Shown in pieces: positions 33,709 through 42,339 of a stretch of 64,000 bases of DNA (its first letter is position 1; the number at the start of each line of letters is the position of its first letter). The stretch is from Kribbella sp. ALI-6-A. Lineage in GTDB: Bacteria; Actinomycetota; Actinomycetes; Propionibacteriales; Kribbellaceae. The translations under genes and the position numbers were made by a program. The notes beneath the pieces were generated by a model that searched no databases, had not been told where the DNA came from, and worked only from the letters and a program-made list of their open reading frames with translations. The DNA lies in contig NZ_MTQN01000012.1 in the NCBI RefSeq assembly GCF_001984195.1, positions 620,001 through 684,000 on the forward strand, in the 5' to 3' direction.

Positions 33709-34832
33709 TGGCCGGCATCGACATCGAAGGTCTGGCAACTGTCTACCCGAACGGCGTGCGCGCGGTCGACGGGCTCGACCTGAGCGTGGCCGACGGCGAG
33801 TTCTTCGCGCTGCTCGGCCCGTCCGGGTGCGGCAAGACGACGCTGCTGCGCACGATCGCCGGTCTGGAGAACGCCTCGCAGGGAACGGTCCGGATCGACG
33901 GCACCGACGTGACCCGGCTGGAGCCCGGCAAGCGCGGCGTCGCGATGGTCTTCCAGGACTACGCGTTGTTCCCGCACATGACGGTGTCGGAGAACATCAC
34001 CTACCCCTTGAAGGTCCGCCGGGTCGCCGCGGCCACCCGGACGTCGGTCGCGGAGCGGACCTCCGGCGAGCTCTCGCTGCAGGGCCTGCTCGAGCGTCGG
34101 CCCGGGCAGCTGTCCGGTGGTCAGCAACAGCGGGTCGCGCTGGCGCGGGCGATCGCGTCGGAAGGCAAGGTGCTGCTGCTGGACGAGCCGCTGTCGAACC
34201 TCGACGCCCGGCTGCGGCTGGAAGCGCGCACGTTCCTGAAGAAGCTCCAGCGCGACCTCGGGATCACCACGGTGTTCGTCACGCACGACCAGGCCGAGGC
34301 ACTCGCCCTGGCCGACAAGATCGCGGTCATGCAGACCGGCAAGCTGGTCCAGCTCGGCTCGCCGCGGGAGGTGTTCGCGCGGCCGTCGAACACGTTCGTC
34401 GCGAACTTCATCGGCTCGACGCCGATGAACCTGCTGGACGGAGTGGTGGGAGCCACCGACGGCGCGGCGGCCGACGGCACGTCGTCCGGGGTGGTGGAGG
34501 TCGCGGGCGGTCGGTTGCCTGCGGCTACTGGTTCGGTCCCGGCCGGGGCGAAGGTCACGGTGGGCGTCCGCCCGGAGTACCTGGTGCTGTCGACCGGCAC
34601 TCCGTCCGGCCCGTCCATCCCCGGCACTGTGGTTGTCGCGGAGAACCTTGGTACGTCGTCCCTGATCTCCGTGGACTGCGCCGGCACACTGATCGGCGTC
34701 ACCGTTCCCGAGGAAGAGGAACCGGCCCCCGGCACCCCGGTGATGCTCACCGCGCCGATCCAGCGTGTCCTCCTGTACGACACGGATTCAGGTGAACTCC
34801 TCGCTCGTCAGCCCAACGCGGTGCGTGCTTGA
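33708..34832 (+). CDS. ABC importer ATPase (UgpC/MsmK-like)
   Basis: A 374-residue CUT1-type ATPase. Walker A GPSGCGKTT (about 37-45), Q-loop FQDYALFPHM, signature LSGGQQQRVALARA, Walker B VLLLDEPLSNLD and H-loop VFVTHDQAEA are intact. The C-terminal OB/TOBE region (about 235-374) has GVRPEYLVL and is acidic near the end (EEEEP). Unlike many actinobacterial sugar importers that share one distant MsiK, this operon has its own ATPase. Confidence 0.93.
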   Translation: MAGIDIEGLATVYPNGVRAVDGLDLSVADGEFFALLGPSGCGKTTLLRTIAGLENASQGTVRIDGTDVTRLEPGKRGVAMVFQDYALFPHMTVSENITYPLKVRRVAAATRTSVAERTSGELSLQGLLERRPGQLSGGQQQRVALARAIASEGKVLLLDEPLSNLDARLRLEARTFLKKLQRDLGITTVFVTHDQAEALALADKIAVMQTGKLVQLGSPREVFARPSNTFVANFIGSTPMNLLDGVVGATDGAAADGTSSGVVEVAGGRLPAATGSVPAGAKVTVGVRPEYLVLSTGTPSGPSIPGTVVVAENLGTSSLISVDCAGTLIGVTVPEEEEPAPGTPVMLTAPIQRVLLYDTDSGELLARQPNAVRA

Positions 34833-36085
34833 TGGCTGTCACCTCCTTCACGCGCCGGTGGACTCTGGACGACCGGGCGGAGTCGGTCTGGCATTCGCTG
34901 CCGGTCGACGTACCGCCCGGGTGTGAGGGTCTGCTGGTCACGCTGACCGTGCCCGATATCGACGGTGTGGTGATCGACATCGGCTGCGAGGGCGCTGACG
35001 GCTGGCGCGGTTGGTCGGGCGGCGCGCGGCGAACGTTTGCGATCACCCCGAACGCCGCGACGCCCGGCTACCTCGCCGGTGAGCTCGAGCCGGGGACGTG
35101 GTGGGTCGTGCTCGGCCTCCACCGGCTTCCGGTCGAGGGCGCCGAACTGGTGGTCGAGGCAATGACGGGTCCGGTCTCCGTCGTACCGGGACTGGCCGAG
35201 TACGCCGCCGCCACAGAAGCGGTCGTCGTACCGGCTCGGCCGCCGCGCCGAAACCTGCCGTCAACTGACGGCCTTCGCTGGGTCACCGGCGATTTCCATG
35301 CCCACTCCCTCCACTCCGACGGCTCGACCCCGATCGCGAACCTGGCGGCGCTGGGCGTGTCAGCAGGATTGGATGTGCTCGCCTGCACGGACCACAACAC
35401 CGAGGCCCATCACCTCGAACTGCCCTCGGTCGGCCGGCGCTTCGGCATCGGACTGATCCCGGGCCAGGAGGTGACCACCGAGTCGGGCCACGCGAACGCG
35501 TTCGGCGCCATCGGCGTGATCGACTTCCGCCGCCCGGCCGCGGAGTGGGTGAAGGAGGTCGCGGGCCGAGGTGGTCTGCTGTCGATCAACCATCCCTTGG
35601 GCGGCGACTGCTCCTGGCGCCAACCACTCGGTACGGCGCATCCGCCGCTCGCCGAGATCTGGCACTCCTCCTGGCTCGACCGCCGCTGGGGCGGTCCGAT
35701 CGCGTGGTGGGAGGCGTGGGGCCTGTCGACGACGACCCCCATCGGCGGCAGTGACTGGCACAACCCGTCCTCGCTGTCCTTGCCCGGAGCACCTACCACG
35801 TGGATCGCCGTCGACGCCTCCGCCGAAGGCCCGGACGAGCTGGTGCCCGCCGTACTGGAGGGGTTGGCGGCTGGTCGTACGTCGGTGTCGGCCGGGTACA
35901 ACGCGCCGGTGCTGCTGCGCAACGGCGACGAGTTCGTCGTACTGGGTGCGCCGAACACCGTGCTCATCGCGCCCGACGGCAGCCGCCGCGCAGTCCGCTC
36001 GGACGCGGAGACGCTGCCGGCCGAACAGTCAGGTGGCCACGTGCTGGCGACCCACACCGGCGAGTTCGTCGCTGTATCGCACTGA
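34832..36085 (+). CDS. PHP-domain phosphoesterase (CehA/McbA-type metallohydrolase)
   Basis: A 417-residue protein with an N-terminal beta-rich domain (1-145) and a PHP metal-dependent hydrolase domain (about 150-330). Metal ligands are visible as GDFHAHSLHSDG, ACTDHNTEAHH, INHPLGGD and GSDWHNP. PHP enzymes hydrolyse phosphoesters with a trinuclear metal centre. Its ATG overlaps the ATPase stop by one base, so it is the fifth gene of the importer operon; the likely job is to release phosphate from an imported phosphodiester or sugar phosphate. It has no export signal, so it acts in the cytoplasm after uptake. Confidence 0.85.
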   Translation: MAVTSFTRRWTLDDRAESVWHSLPVDVPPGCEGLLVTLTVPDIDGVVIDIGCEGADGWRGWSGGARRTFAITPNAATPGYLAGELEPGTWWVVLGLHRLPVEGAELVVEAMTGPVSVVPGLAEYAAATEAVVVPARPPRRNLPSTDGLRWVTGDFHAHSLHSDGSTPIANLAALGVSAGLDVLACTDHNTEAHHLELPSVGRRFGIGLIPGQEVTTESGHANAFGAIGVIDFRRPAAEWVKEVAGRGGLLSINHPLGGDCSWRQPLGTAHPPLAEIWHSSWLDRRWGGPIAWWEAWGLSTTTPIGGSDWHNPSSLSLPGAPTTWIAVDASAEGPDELVPAVLEGLAAGRTSVSAGYNAPVLLRNGDEFVVLGAPNTVLIAPDGSRRAVRSDAETLPAEQSGGHVLATHTGEFVAVSH

Positions 36086-36255
36086 CGTCCGGGAGGGCGA
36101 CGGGGTGGGTGGGTCGCGATCCGGTCGCAATCTGGTAGAGATACCGCGTTGATCTGGACGCCGTCCGCCGGACGGATCCATGATCTTGCACCGAAGTCCT
36201 GCTCATCCTCCCGGACGCACTTCCCCGGCGCCCGAACGGAACACCGGAGGCTCGT

Positions 36256-36876
36256 TTGCCCGACCGCATCCGGCTGCTGCTGGTCGACGACCAGATCCTC
36301 AGCCGAGGCGTCCTCAGAAGCGGCCTGGAACGCGAACGGGACCTCGAGATCGTCGCCGAGCTGAAACGCTCCGACGACGTCGTCGCGGCCGCCAAGCACC
36401 ACCGCGCGAACATCGCCCTGCTCGACGCCGCCGGTTCGGTCCACGACAGCATCACCGTCACCACCCAGCTGCGCACGTCGATGCCCGAGTGCCGCGTCGT
36501 CATGCTCACCACCTACGGCCGCCCCGGCCACCTGCGCCGCGGCCTCGAAGCCGGCGCCAAGGGCTTCGCCCTCAAGAACAGCCCCGCTCCCCAACTCGCC
36601 GACGCCGTCCGCCGCGTCCACCTCGGCCTGCGCGTCGTCGACGCCAACCTCGCCGCCGAAACCCTGCACTACACCGAAACCCCGCTCACCGAAGGCGAAA
36701 CCACCACCCTGCGCGCCGCCCGCGAAGGCGGCACCGTCGCCACGATGGCCGAAAAACTCGCCGTCTCCGAACGCGTCGTCCGCACCCGCCTGTGGTCCGC
36801 CATCGGCAAAACCGGCGCCCGCACCCGCGCCGACGCCATCAAAATCGCCGAACACAACGGCTGGCTGTACGACTGA
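36256..36876 (+). CDS. orphan NarL/FixJ-type response regulator
   Basis: A 206-residue regulator. The receiver domain (about 5-120) has the acidic pair in LLLVDDQ and a phosphoacceptor Asp in IALLDAAG, although the loop after it lacks the usual MP pair. The C-terminal LuxR-like helix-turn-helix (about 140-205) is LTEGETTTLRAAREGGTVAT then MAEKLAVSERVVRTRL. The TTG start has GGAGG 5 bases upstream. No histidine kinase gene is adjacent, so its partner is elsewhere or it is kinase-independent. Confidence 0.85.
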   Translation: MPDRIRLLLVDDQILSRGVLRSGLERERDLEIVAELKRSDDVVAAAKHHRANIALLDAAGSVHDSITVTTQLRTSMPECRVVMLTTYGRPGHLRRGLEAGAKGFALKNSPAPQLADAVRRVHLGLRVVDANLAAETLHYTETPLTEGETTTLRAAREGGTVATMAEKLAVSERVVRTRLWSAIGKTGARTRADAIKIAEHNGWLYD

Positions 36877-36912
36877 TTCGCTGCTGGGCTCGGGGGCGTT
36901 GGCCACGGGGCT

Positions 36913-36954
36913 TCGGGTGCGTTCACCGCCGACCATCGGGTGCGTTGACCGCCG
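36913..36954. repeat. two-copy 19-base direct repeat
   Basis: TCGGGTGCGTTCACCGCCG at 36913-36931 and TCGGGTGCGTTGACCGCCG at 36936-36954 differ at one base and are spaced 23 bases apart, in the 247-base gap between the response regulator and the convergent NYN gene. It may be a binding site or a simple duplication; the rest of the gap shows nothing. Confidence 0.55.
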
Positions 36955-37123
36955 GTGCAGTGTCAGCCGGCCCGGCTGATCACCACGCCCGTACTCAACG
37001 CGAACAGGTACGAACAGCGATAGGCGAACTCCCGTCCTCCTGGTTATTGCCGGAACGGGTGTCCTGTGTACGGCGGTCACCGCGATCCAGCTGGTCTGGC
37101 GGCCCCGAGGCCTTCGCGCCCGC

Positions 37124-37588
37124 CTATTCGCCCTCGAGGCGGGAATGGAGCCAGTTCGGGCCGGTGGTGGCGGCGCCTAGGGGTTCTACTCGGGCTCGGA
37201 GGCCTCGGTCGGCGGTGACTACGGTGATCTCGCGGGTGGGGATTTCGGCGAACGCGGCGGCTACGGCTTCGACGATGGCGTCGTCGCCGGAGTGTGGGGC
37301 TTGGACGATCTGGAAATTGGTCGTGGGGGTGACGGCGTCGGCGGCGGGGCGGGCTGCTCCTTCGAGGATGACGGTGATGGCGGTGGCGGCGCCGGGGCCC
37401 TGGTGGTACTCGGCGAGGGTGGTGAGGAGGCGTCGGGCTGCGCCGGCTCGGTCCCTCCACCAGCCGTCGGGGCGGGAGCCGATGACATTGGCCGCGTCGA
37501 CGACCATCAGGGGGCGGGAGCCCGACTGCTCGGGAGAATCGAAGACCGGGGGCTGGAAGACGGGAGTGGTGGGGTCCGGGGTCGTCAC
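37124..37588 (-). CDS. NYN-domain (PIN-like) putative RNase at the end of the Tad locus
   Basis: A 154-residue protein. VVDAANVIGSRPDGWW is the conserved N-terminal acidic motif of YacP/NYN nucleases, followed by the GDDAIVEAV acidic segment and VVTADRGLRARV, so metal-dependent ribonuclease chemistry is likely. The GTG start follows the upstream TadE-like stop by 4 bases, so it is the last gene of the pilin operon. The same gene is common near pilus genes in actinobacteria; what RNA it cuts is unknown. Confidence 0.75.
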   Translation of the reverse strand: MTTPDPTTPVFQPPVFDSPEQSGSRPLMVVDAANVIGSRPDGWWRDRAGAARRLLTTLAEYHQGPGAATAITVILEGAARPAADAVTPTTNFQIVQAPHSGDDAIVEAVAAAFAEIPTREITVVTADRGLRARVEPLGAATTGPNWLHSRLEGE

Positions 37589-37592
37589 GTGA

Positions 37593-37967
37593 TCAGTTTG
37601 CTCCTTCGGCGGGCTCGTCGGTGGGCCCTGCGCGGGCTGTGGTGGTCAGGGTGGGGGCGCCCAGGACTCCCAGGTCCAGGTGGACGGCGACCTTGATGGT
37701 GGCTGTGTCGAGGGTGAGGGTGCAGGTCGTCAGGGAGGCCTGGTTGGCGGTGGCTACCCGTCGGCCGACTGCGCAGGGATCTGGCGAACCGGACTGAATG
37801 GCCTGCGCGGTGCTCAGCGCGGTGAGGTCTGCGGCTGCGTTGGCTCGGTGCGTGGCGAGTGAGATCGCGGACCAGAAGGTGGCGAGGGTTCCTGCGGCGA
37901 GAAGGAGCAGAGCGGTCCACAGGACCAGAAGGGTGGCACCGCCTTGCTCGTCGGAGGGTCTGGTCAT
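37593..37967 (-). CDS. Rv3654c-type TadE-like pseudopilin
   Basis: A 124-residue protein with a type IV pilin-like N-terminus (basic leader ending EQGG, then a hydrophobic helix ATLLVLWTALLLLAAGTLAT) and a small extracytoplasmic domain with two cysteines. It matches the TadE-like protein specific to the helicase/secretion neighbourhood. Its start overlaps the preceding TadE gene by four bases. Role: minor pilin or assembly factor of the Flp pilus. Confidence 0.82.
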   Translation of the reverse strand: MTRPSDEQGGATLLVLWTALLLLAAGTLATFWSAISLATHRANAAADLTALSTAQAIQSGSPDPCAVGRRVATANQASLTTCTLTLDTATIKVAVHLDLGVLGAPTLTTTARAGPTDEPAEGAN

Positions 37968-38365
37968 TGCTGTCCTGGTTCGGTCTGGAGGGTGGCCTGG
38001 GCTTTCAGCGGGATGGTGGGCAGCGCGGCGAAGAGCGGCCAGTCGAGGCTGCGGTCGGCTTTGACGGTTACCTGGACCTCGCCGTCGGTGGTGAGGATGT
38101 CGATGATGGCGTCCTTCGGGGCAGCTCGGCGGCCGATGGTCTGGGCTGTGTCCTCGGTTTCTCCTCGGGCGACGGCCCGCGCCACGTCGCGGGCGGCGTC
38201 GATGCAGCGGATGTTGGTGATGACGAGACCGACGGCCCAGACACCGGCGACGATCGTGGCCATCAGGACGGGGAAGAGCAGGGCGAGCTCGGCAGTGACG
38301 GTGCCGTGTTCAGTACGTCGGCGGGTACGGGCTGTGGGATCGGCACCTCGGCGGGACGGGTTCAT
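37964..38365 (-). CDS. TadE-family minor pilin
   Basis: A 133-residue protein. The segment EHGTVTAELALLFPVLMATI has the Gly-x-x-x-x-Glu processing site and hydrophobic helix of TadE pseudopilins (Rv3655c-like). The remainder is a small periplasm-facing domain. It lies 52 bases after the pilin gene and overlaps the next gene by four bases. Confidence 0.85.
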   Translation of the reverse strand: MNPSRRGADPTARTRRRTEHGTVTAELALLFPVLMATIVAGVWAVGLVITNIRCIDAARDVARAVARGETEDTAQTIGRRAAPKDAIIDILTTDGEVQVTVKADRSLDWPLFAALPTIPLKAQATLQTEPGQQ

Positions 38366-38417
38366 GGGATCGGGGTGGGCGAGCCGGCCCGGACCTCGTG
38401 GTCCGGGCCGGTGCGCG

Positions 38418-38621
38418 TCAGACCTGGACGCCTTCGACGCCGGCGGACTGCAAGGCCCAGTTGATGATTGCCTTGAGCACCGACATCATCGCGTCGGACT
38501 TCAGCAAGGTGATCAGGATGCCGCCGAATCCGCAGGCGGCGACCATGCCGACGGCGTACTCGGCGGTGGTCGCGCCGCGCTCGGAGCGTCGGCGACGGAG
38601 GGCGGCAAGCTGATGGGACAT
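38418..38621 (-). CDS. Flp-type major pilin (DUF4244)
   Basis: A 67-residue prepilin. RRRRSERG then ATTAEYAVGMVA gives the Flp processing site, cleavage after Gly with Glu at +5 and Tyr at +6, followed by one membrane helix. It corresponds to Rv3656c and is probably the structural subunit of the thin pilus. AGGAGAA precedes the ATG. Transcription probably starts upstream near an inverted repeat (38644-38656). No prepilin peptidase (TadV) is present in the window. Confidence 0.87.
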   Translation of the reverse strand: MSHQLAALRRRRSERGATTAEYAVGMVAACGFGGILITLLKSDAMMSVLKAIINWALQSAGVEGVQV

Positions 38622-38643
38622 GAGGGGTTCTCCTGATCTGCGA

Positions 38644-38656
38644 CCGGACTGTCCGG
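38644..38656. promoter_or_regulatory. palindrome upstream of the pilin gene
   Basis: CCGGAC-T-GTCCGG, a perfect 6-base inverted repeat, 22 bases before the pilin start and 60-80 bases downstream of nothing else; it may be an operator of the pilin promoter. Confidence 0.3.
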
Positions 38657-38723
38657 ACGGCTTACTGACAAGATGCCGTGGCGGGAAGCCTTGTACAGAA
38701 GGAGTTTTGAGGCTGGGGACAAC

Positions 38724-39548
38724 TCAGCCAACGGCATCGAGACGAGCGAGTTGGACGTCGGTCAGGCGCAGCGCAGCGGCCGCGGTGTTCTCGACCAGGT
38801 GGGCCTCGGAACTCGTCCCAGGGATCGGAAGGATCACGGGCGAGCGGTGGAGGAGCCACGCCAGCGAGAGTTGCGACGGGGTGGCGCCGGCTTCGGCAGC
38901 GAGTTCCGCCAGCAGTGGCGAGGGATGGGCGCCGCCCGCGATGGGAAGCCAAGGAATGAAGGTGATTCCCTGCGCTTCGCAGTACTTGAGGACGTCGTCA
39001 TGCGTGCGATCGGTCAGGTTGTAGCGGTTCTGGACGCTGACGACGTGGATGTGACGACGGGCTGTTGTCAGTTGCTCGACGGTGACCTCGGACAGGCCGA
39101 TGTGGCGAACCTTTCCCTCGGCCTGGAGCTGCGCGAGGGCACCCAGTTGATCGTCGAGTGGAACCGCCGGATCGATGCGATGAAGTTGCAGCAGATCGAG
39201 ACGGTCCACGCGGAGGCGGCGCAGTGACAGTTCGGCCGCTTGGCGGAGGTACTCGGGACGGCCGACGGGCTTCCACTCCCCTGCTGACGGGCGGGTGTGG
39301 CCGATCTTGGTGGCGATCACCAGGCCGTCGGCGTACGGGTGAAGGGCTGCGGCGAGCAGTTCCTCGTTGGCACCGAGGCCGTACGCGTCGGCGGTGTCGA
39401 TGAAGTCGATGCCGAGCTCGACGGCTCGGCGAGCGACGCGGATCGCCGCGCTGCGGTCGGCGGCGGGACGGTAGCCGGTGAGTCGCATCGCGCCGAAGCC
39501 GAGGCGCCGGACAGTGAGCTCGCCGACGCGAGTGGTCGGAGTGGTCAT
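38724..39548 (-). CDS. aldo/keto reductase
   Basis: A 274-residue NADPH-dependent TIM-barrel oxidoreductase. FIDTADAYG carries the catalytic Asp and Tyr, ATKIGHTRP the Lys, and LLQLHRIDP the His; PIPGTSSEAHLVEN is the C-terminal coenzyme-binding loop. GGAGGA precedes the ATG. It is divergent from the DUF5937/ArsR-type regulator at 39643 and both sit inside the Tad locus, between tadC and the pilin, where no metabolic gene is expected. Confidence 0.9.
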   Translation of the reverse strand: MTTPTTRVGELTVRRLGFGAMRLTGYRPAADRSAAIRVARRAVELGIDFIDTADAYGLGANEELLAAALHPYADGLVIATKIGHTRPSAGEWKPVGRPEYLRQAAELSLRRLRVDRLDLLQLHRIDPAVPLDDQLGALAQLQAEGKVRHIGLSEVTVEQLTTARRHIHVVSVQNRYNLTDRTHDDVLKYCEAQGITFIPWLPIAGGAHPSPLLAELAAEAGATPSQLSLAWLLHRSPVILPIPGTSSEAHLVENTAAAALRLTDVQLARLDAVG

Positions 39549-39642
39549 CTGAAGTGTCCTCCCATGCTGTGGTCGGTTCAGGGTGCGGCGGTGCATGGGT
39601 GGTGCTGAAATGATTTAGGCAGGGCTGAATCGAGGGAATCGC

Positions 39643-40701
39643 TTGCTGACGATCACCTTTACCGTCGAGGACTTGGCGCGGACGCGGCTGGCGGTGTCGC
39701 CGCTGTGGGAAGTGGTCGCGAGCGTGCGGCTGCTGAAGACTCCGCGCGCGCAGCACTTCCATCGGCGGTGGGCAAGGGAAACCGCGGCACGGATCGCACG
39801 CGAGCGGCTCGAGCTGGGGCTGCTCTTCGACCTGGTCGATCCGGCGAGCTGGTACACCCCGGACTTCCTCACTCCCTCGCCTGCGGCTCCGATACCGGAT
39901 CTGGCGGCTGACCTCGGGACGTTGTCACGGGTCGCCGCGGAGCAGGTTCGGGCGGATCTCGATGTGCTCGCGTATGCGCGGAGGCATCCCGTCGGGTCGC
40001 TGGCCGACGCTGCCGTGCCACGGAGGTTGCAGCGGGCACGGGCGGCGGAGTTGCCGTCGGACGACGTGCGCTCGCTGTACGCCGAACCCGAGGCCGGGAT
40101 CGAGCGATTGGCCGAGCAGGTGCAGGCGTACTGGGACGTGGCGATCGCGCCGTACTGGGGGCGGATCCGGGCTTTGCTGGAAGGAGATCTGCTGTATCGC
40201 GCGCGGCGGTTGGGACAGGGCGGACCTGCCGGATTGTTCGAGGATCTGGACCAGGCGGTGCGGTGGAAGCAGGGCGCGTTGCGGATCAGGCACCGGCGGT
40301 TCCACGGCGTACGGGAGCTGGCTGGTGAAGGGCTACTGCTGACACCGTCGGCGTTCGTGTGGCCGTCGGTGTACTCGAGCACCATCCCGCCGTGGCAGCC
40401 GTCGTTGACCTATCCGGCCCGTGGAGTCGCGGCGATCTGGGACGAGTCGGTACGGCGTGCGCCGGCTGGGGTCGTGGGGGTGCTGGGGCGGTCTCGGGCG
40501 GAGGTGCTGGTGCAGCTGGACGTTCCTCGGTCGACGACGGAGCTGGCGGGGAGGGTCGGGCTGACGGCGGGTGGGGTGTCGCAGCATCTCGGTGCCTTGC
40601 GGGCGGCCGGGTTGGTGACGGGGCATCGGGTGGGGCGGCTGGTGTTGTACGCGCGAACGAGTGTGGCGGAGGCGTTGCTGGTCGCAGGCGATGGCGGGTA
40701 G
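39643..40701 (+). CDS. DUF5937/ArsR-type winged-helix regulator
   Basis: A 352-residue protein. Residues 1-265 are a helical domain (LAVSPLWEVVASVRLLKTPR is typical of the DUF5937 N-terminus) and 270-345 an ArsR-like winged helix (LGRSRAEVLVQLDVPRSTTE, GGVSQHLGALRAAGLV, RVGRLVLYAR). GAGGGA precedes the TTG start. It is divergent from the aldo/keto reductase gene and likely represses it; the ligand is unknown. It converges with tadC, leaving 9 bases between stops. Confidence 0.82.
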   Translation: MLTITFTVEDLARTRLAVSPLWEVVASVRLLKTPRAQHFHRRWARETAARIARERLELGLLFDLVDPASWYTPDFLTPSPAAPIPDLAADLGTLSRVAAEQVRADLDVLAYARRHPVGSLADAAVPRRLQRARAAELPSDDVRSLYAEPEAGIERLAEQVQAYWDVAIAPYWGRIRALLEGDLLYRARRLGQGGPAGLFEDLDQAVRWKQGALRIRHRRFHGVRELAGEGLLLTPSAFVWPSVYSSTIPPWQPSLTYPARGVAAIWDESVRRAPAGVVGVLGRSRAEVLVQLDVPRSTTELAGRVGLTAGGVSQHLGALRAAGLVTGHRVGRLVLYARTSVAEALLVAGDGG

Positions 40702-40710
40702 CGGGGTGGG

Positions 40711-41496
40711 CTACGGGCTCAGGTCGGTGAAGACGTTGGTGAACGTGGTGGCGATGGTGGGGACGACGCCGAGCAGGACGAAGGCGGGGAGGAAGCAGAG
40801 GCCGAGCGGGAGGACCGAGCGGGTTTCGACGGCGCGGGATTGTTCTTCGGCGGTCCAGCGGCGGGACTGGCGGAGGTCGGTGGACTGGGACTCGAGGGTC
40901 TTCGCCAGCGGGGCGCCGGAGCGGAGGGCTCGTTGCACGGCGCGGGCGAAAGGGGCGCAGGTGGGTTCGGCGCGGAGGACGGACCAGGCGTCGATGGGGT
41001 CGGTGCCGAGGTCGAGGCGGTGTTCGAGCTCGGCGAAGAGGGCGGCCAGGGGGCCGTCGATGGCTTGGCCGACGGTGGCGATGGCGGCTTGGGGTGGACG
41101 GCCGGCTCTCAGACAGGCGGCCAGGAGGTCGACGGCTAGCGGGAGGTCTGCGGCTAGCCGGGCGTTGCGCTTGCGGGTGGCGGCGGGTTCGAGGCGGCTG
41201 AGCAGGATCGGGATGGCTACGTAGATCGCGACGGCGGGGACGGCACTCCAGGGGATGGGGAGGAGGAGCAGACAGGCGGCTGCGGCGAGGGTTGCCGCTA
41301 GGCGATGGAGGCGGCGGGTTCGGGTCGGGACTTGGCGGGGTTTCAGGCGGCTGGTCAGGCGGCGGTAGGGCGAGTGGGTGTGTGTTGGGTGCTGCCGGAG
41401 ACGGCGAGGGCCGGGGCGTCCGCGGGTGAGGAGGGCTGCGGCGAGGGCTGCGCAGATGGCGGCCGTCGTCGGTGAGGGCGTGAGTGGGGTGAGCAT
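40711..41496 (-). CDS. tadC: TadC-like type II/IV secretion inner-membrane protein
   Basis: A 261-residue membrane protein with a GspF/T2SSF domain (AADLPLAVDLLAACLRAGRP, then LRSGAPLAKTL) and hydrophobic helices near 80-105 and at the C-terminus. It pairs with the TadB-like protein upstream as the platform of the Flp pilus machine and corresponds to Rv3657c. GGAG precedes the ATG and the gap to tadB is 30 bases. The pilin genes that normally follow are displaced by two unrelated genes. Confidence 0.85.
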   Translation of the reverse strand: MLTPLTPSPTTAAICAALAAALLTRGRPGPRRLRQHPTHTHSPYRRLTSRLKPRQVPTRTRRLHRLAATLAAAACLLLLPIPWSAVPAVAIYVAIPILLSRLEPAATRKRNARLAADLPLAVDLLAACLRAGRPPQAAIATVGQAIDGPLAALFAELEHRLDLGTDPIDAWSVLRAEPTCAPFARAVQRALRSGAPLAKTLESQSTDLRQSRRWTAEEQSRAVETRSVLPLGLCFLPAFVLLGVVPTIATTFTNVFTDLSP

Positions 41497-41526
41497 GTGA
41501 CTCCGTGGAGGTGGCGGGCCTTGTGG

Positions 41527-42339
41527 TTATGGGGACTCGGCGAGGTGGTTGGTCCAGTGGAGGCCGGTGAGGGAGAGGGCCAGGCCTGCGGCTAGGCAGG
41601 CGGCGCCTGGGACGGTGCTGGTGAGGAAGGTCAGCGGGTCGGCGCCCAAGGCGTAGCCGAGGAGGGTGCCGAAGAGGGGGAGGGCCGTGAGGAGGCGGGC
41701 GGTGGTTCGGGCGCCGGCGAGGTTGGTGGTGATCTGGCGGTGGAGGGCTTCTTCGGCGCGCAGGGATGTGGTGAGGCGGTCGATGATGGTGGCCAGGGCG
41801 GCGCCGGAGTGGTCGGCGACCTGCCAGGCGGCGGCCAGGGGTTTGAGGGGTTCTGCGCCGGGGGTTTCGGCGGCCAGGTGGAGGACGGCGGGGACGTCGC
41901 CGCCCAGGCGGGCGGCTGCGGCTGCGGGGCGGAGGTCGGGGCACGCTTCGGCGGCGCCTTCGAGGGCTTCCTGGGGTGGGCGACCGGCGGTGAGGTCGGC
42001 GGCGAGGATGTCGCAGGCCTCGATGATCTGGAATCGCTTGCGGTTGGTTTGCGCCTGATGGCGGGACTTGGCGCGTTGGGTCAGGACGACGGTGAGGATC
42101 GTGGCCGCGCCGACGGTGGTGACGACTGCGGGCGGACCGAAGGAAAGTCCGATGCCTAGGGCAACGATTGTGCCGAAGGCGAGTGGGAGGAGTCTGCGAC
42201 GGGCTGATCGGGCCAGGTGCGCGGCGCTGGTGGAACCGCGGGACGGCGTGGTGAGGCGATGCAGGGCGCGGCCTTTGCGGGGGAAGACGGTGAGGACGGC
42301 CAGGAGGGTCAGCGCGGCGGAGGCGAGGGCGTGGTTCAT
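41527..42339 (-). CDS. tadB: TadB-like type II/IV secretion inner-membrane protein
   Basis: A 270-residue membrane protein with the same GspF fold (EACDILAADLTAGRPPQEAL; ADHSGAALATIIDRL) and hydrophobic segments near 1-17, 50-90 and 210-262. Corresponds to Rv3658c. Its ATG overlaps the stop of the TadA ATPase gene by four bases, so the motor and platform proteins are translationally coupled. Confidence 0.86.
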   Translation of the reverse strand: MNHALASAALTLLAVLTVFPRKGRALHRLTTPSRGSTSAAHLARSARRRLLPLAFGTIVALGIGLSFGPPAVVTTVGAATILTVVLTQRAKSRHQAQTNRKRFQIIEACDILAADLTAGRPPQEALEGAAEACPDLRPAAAAARLGGDVPAVLHLAAETPGAEPLKPLAAAWQVADHSGAALATIIDRLTTSLRAEEALHRQITTNLAGARTTARLLTALPLFGTLLGYALGADPLTFLTSTVPGAACLAAGLALSLTGLHWTNHLAESP

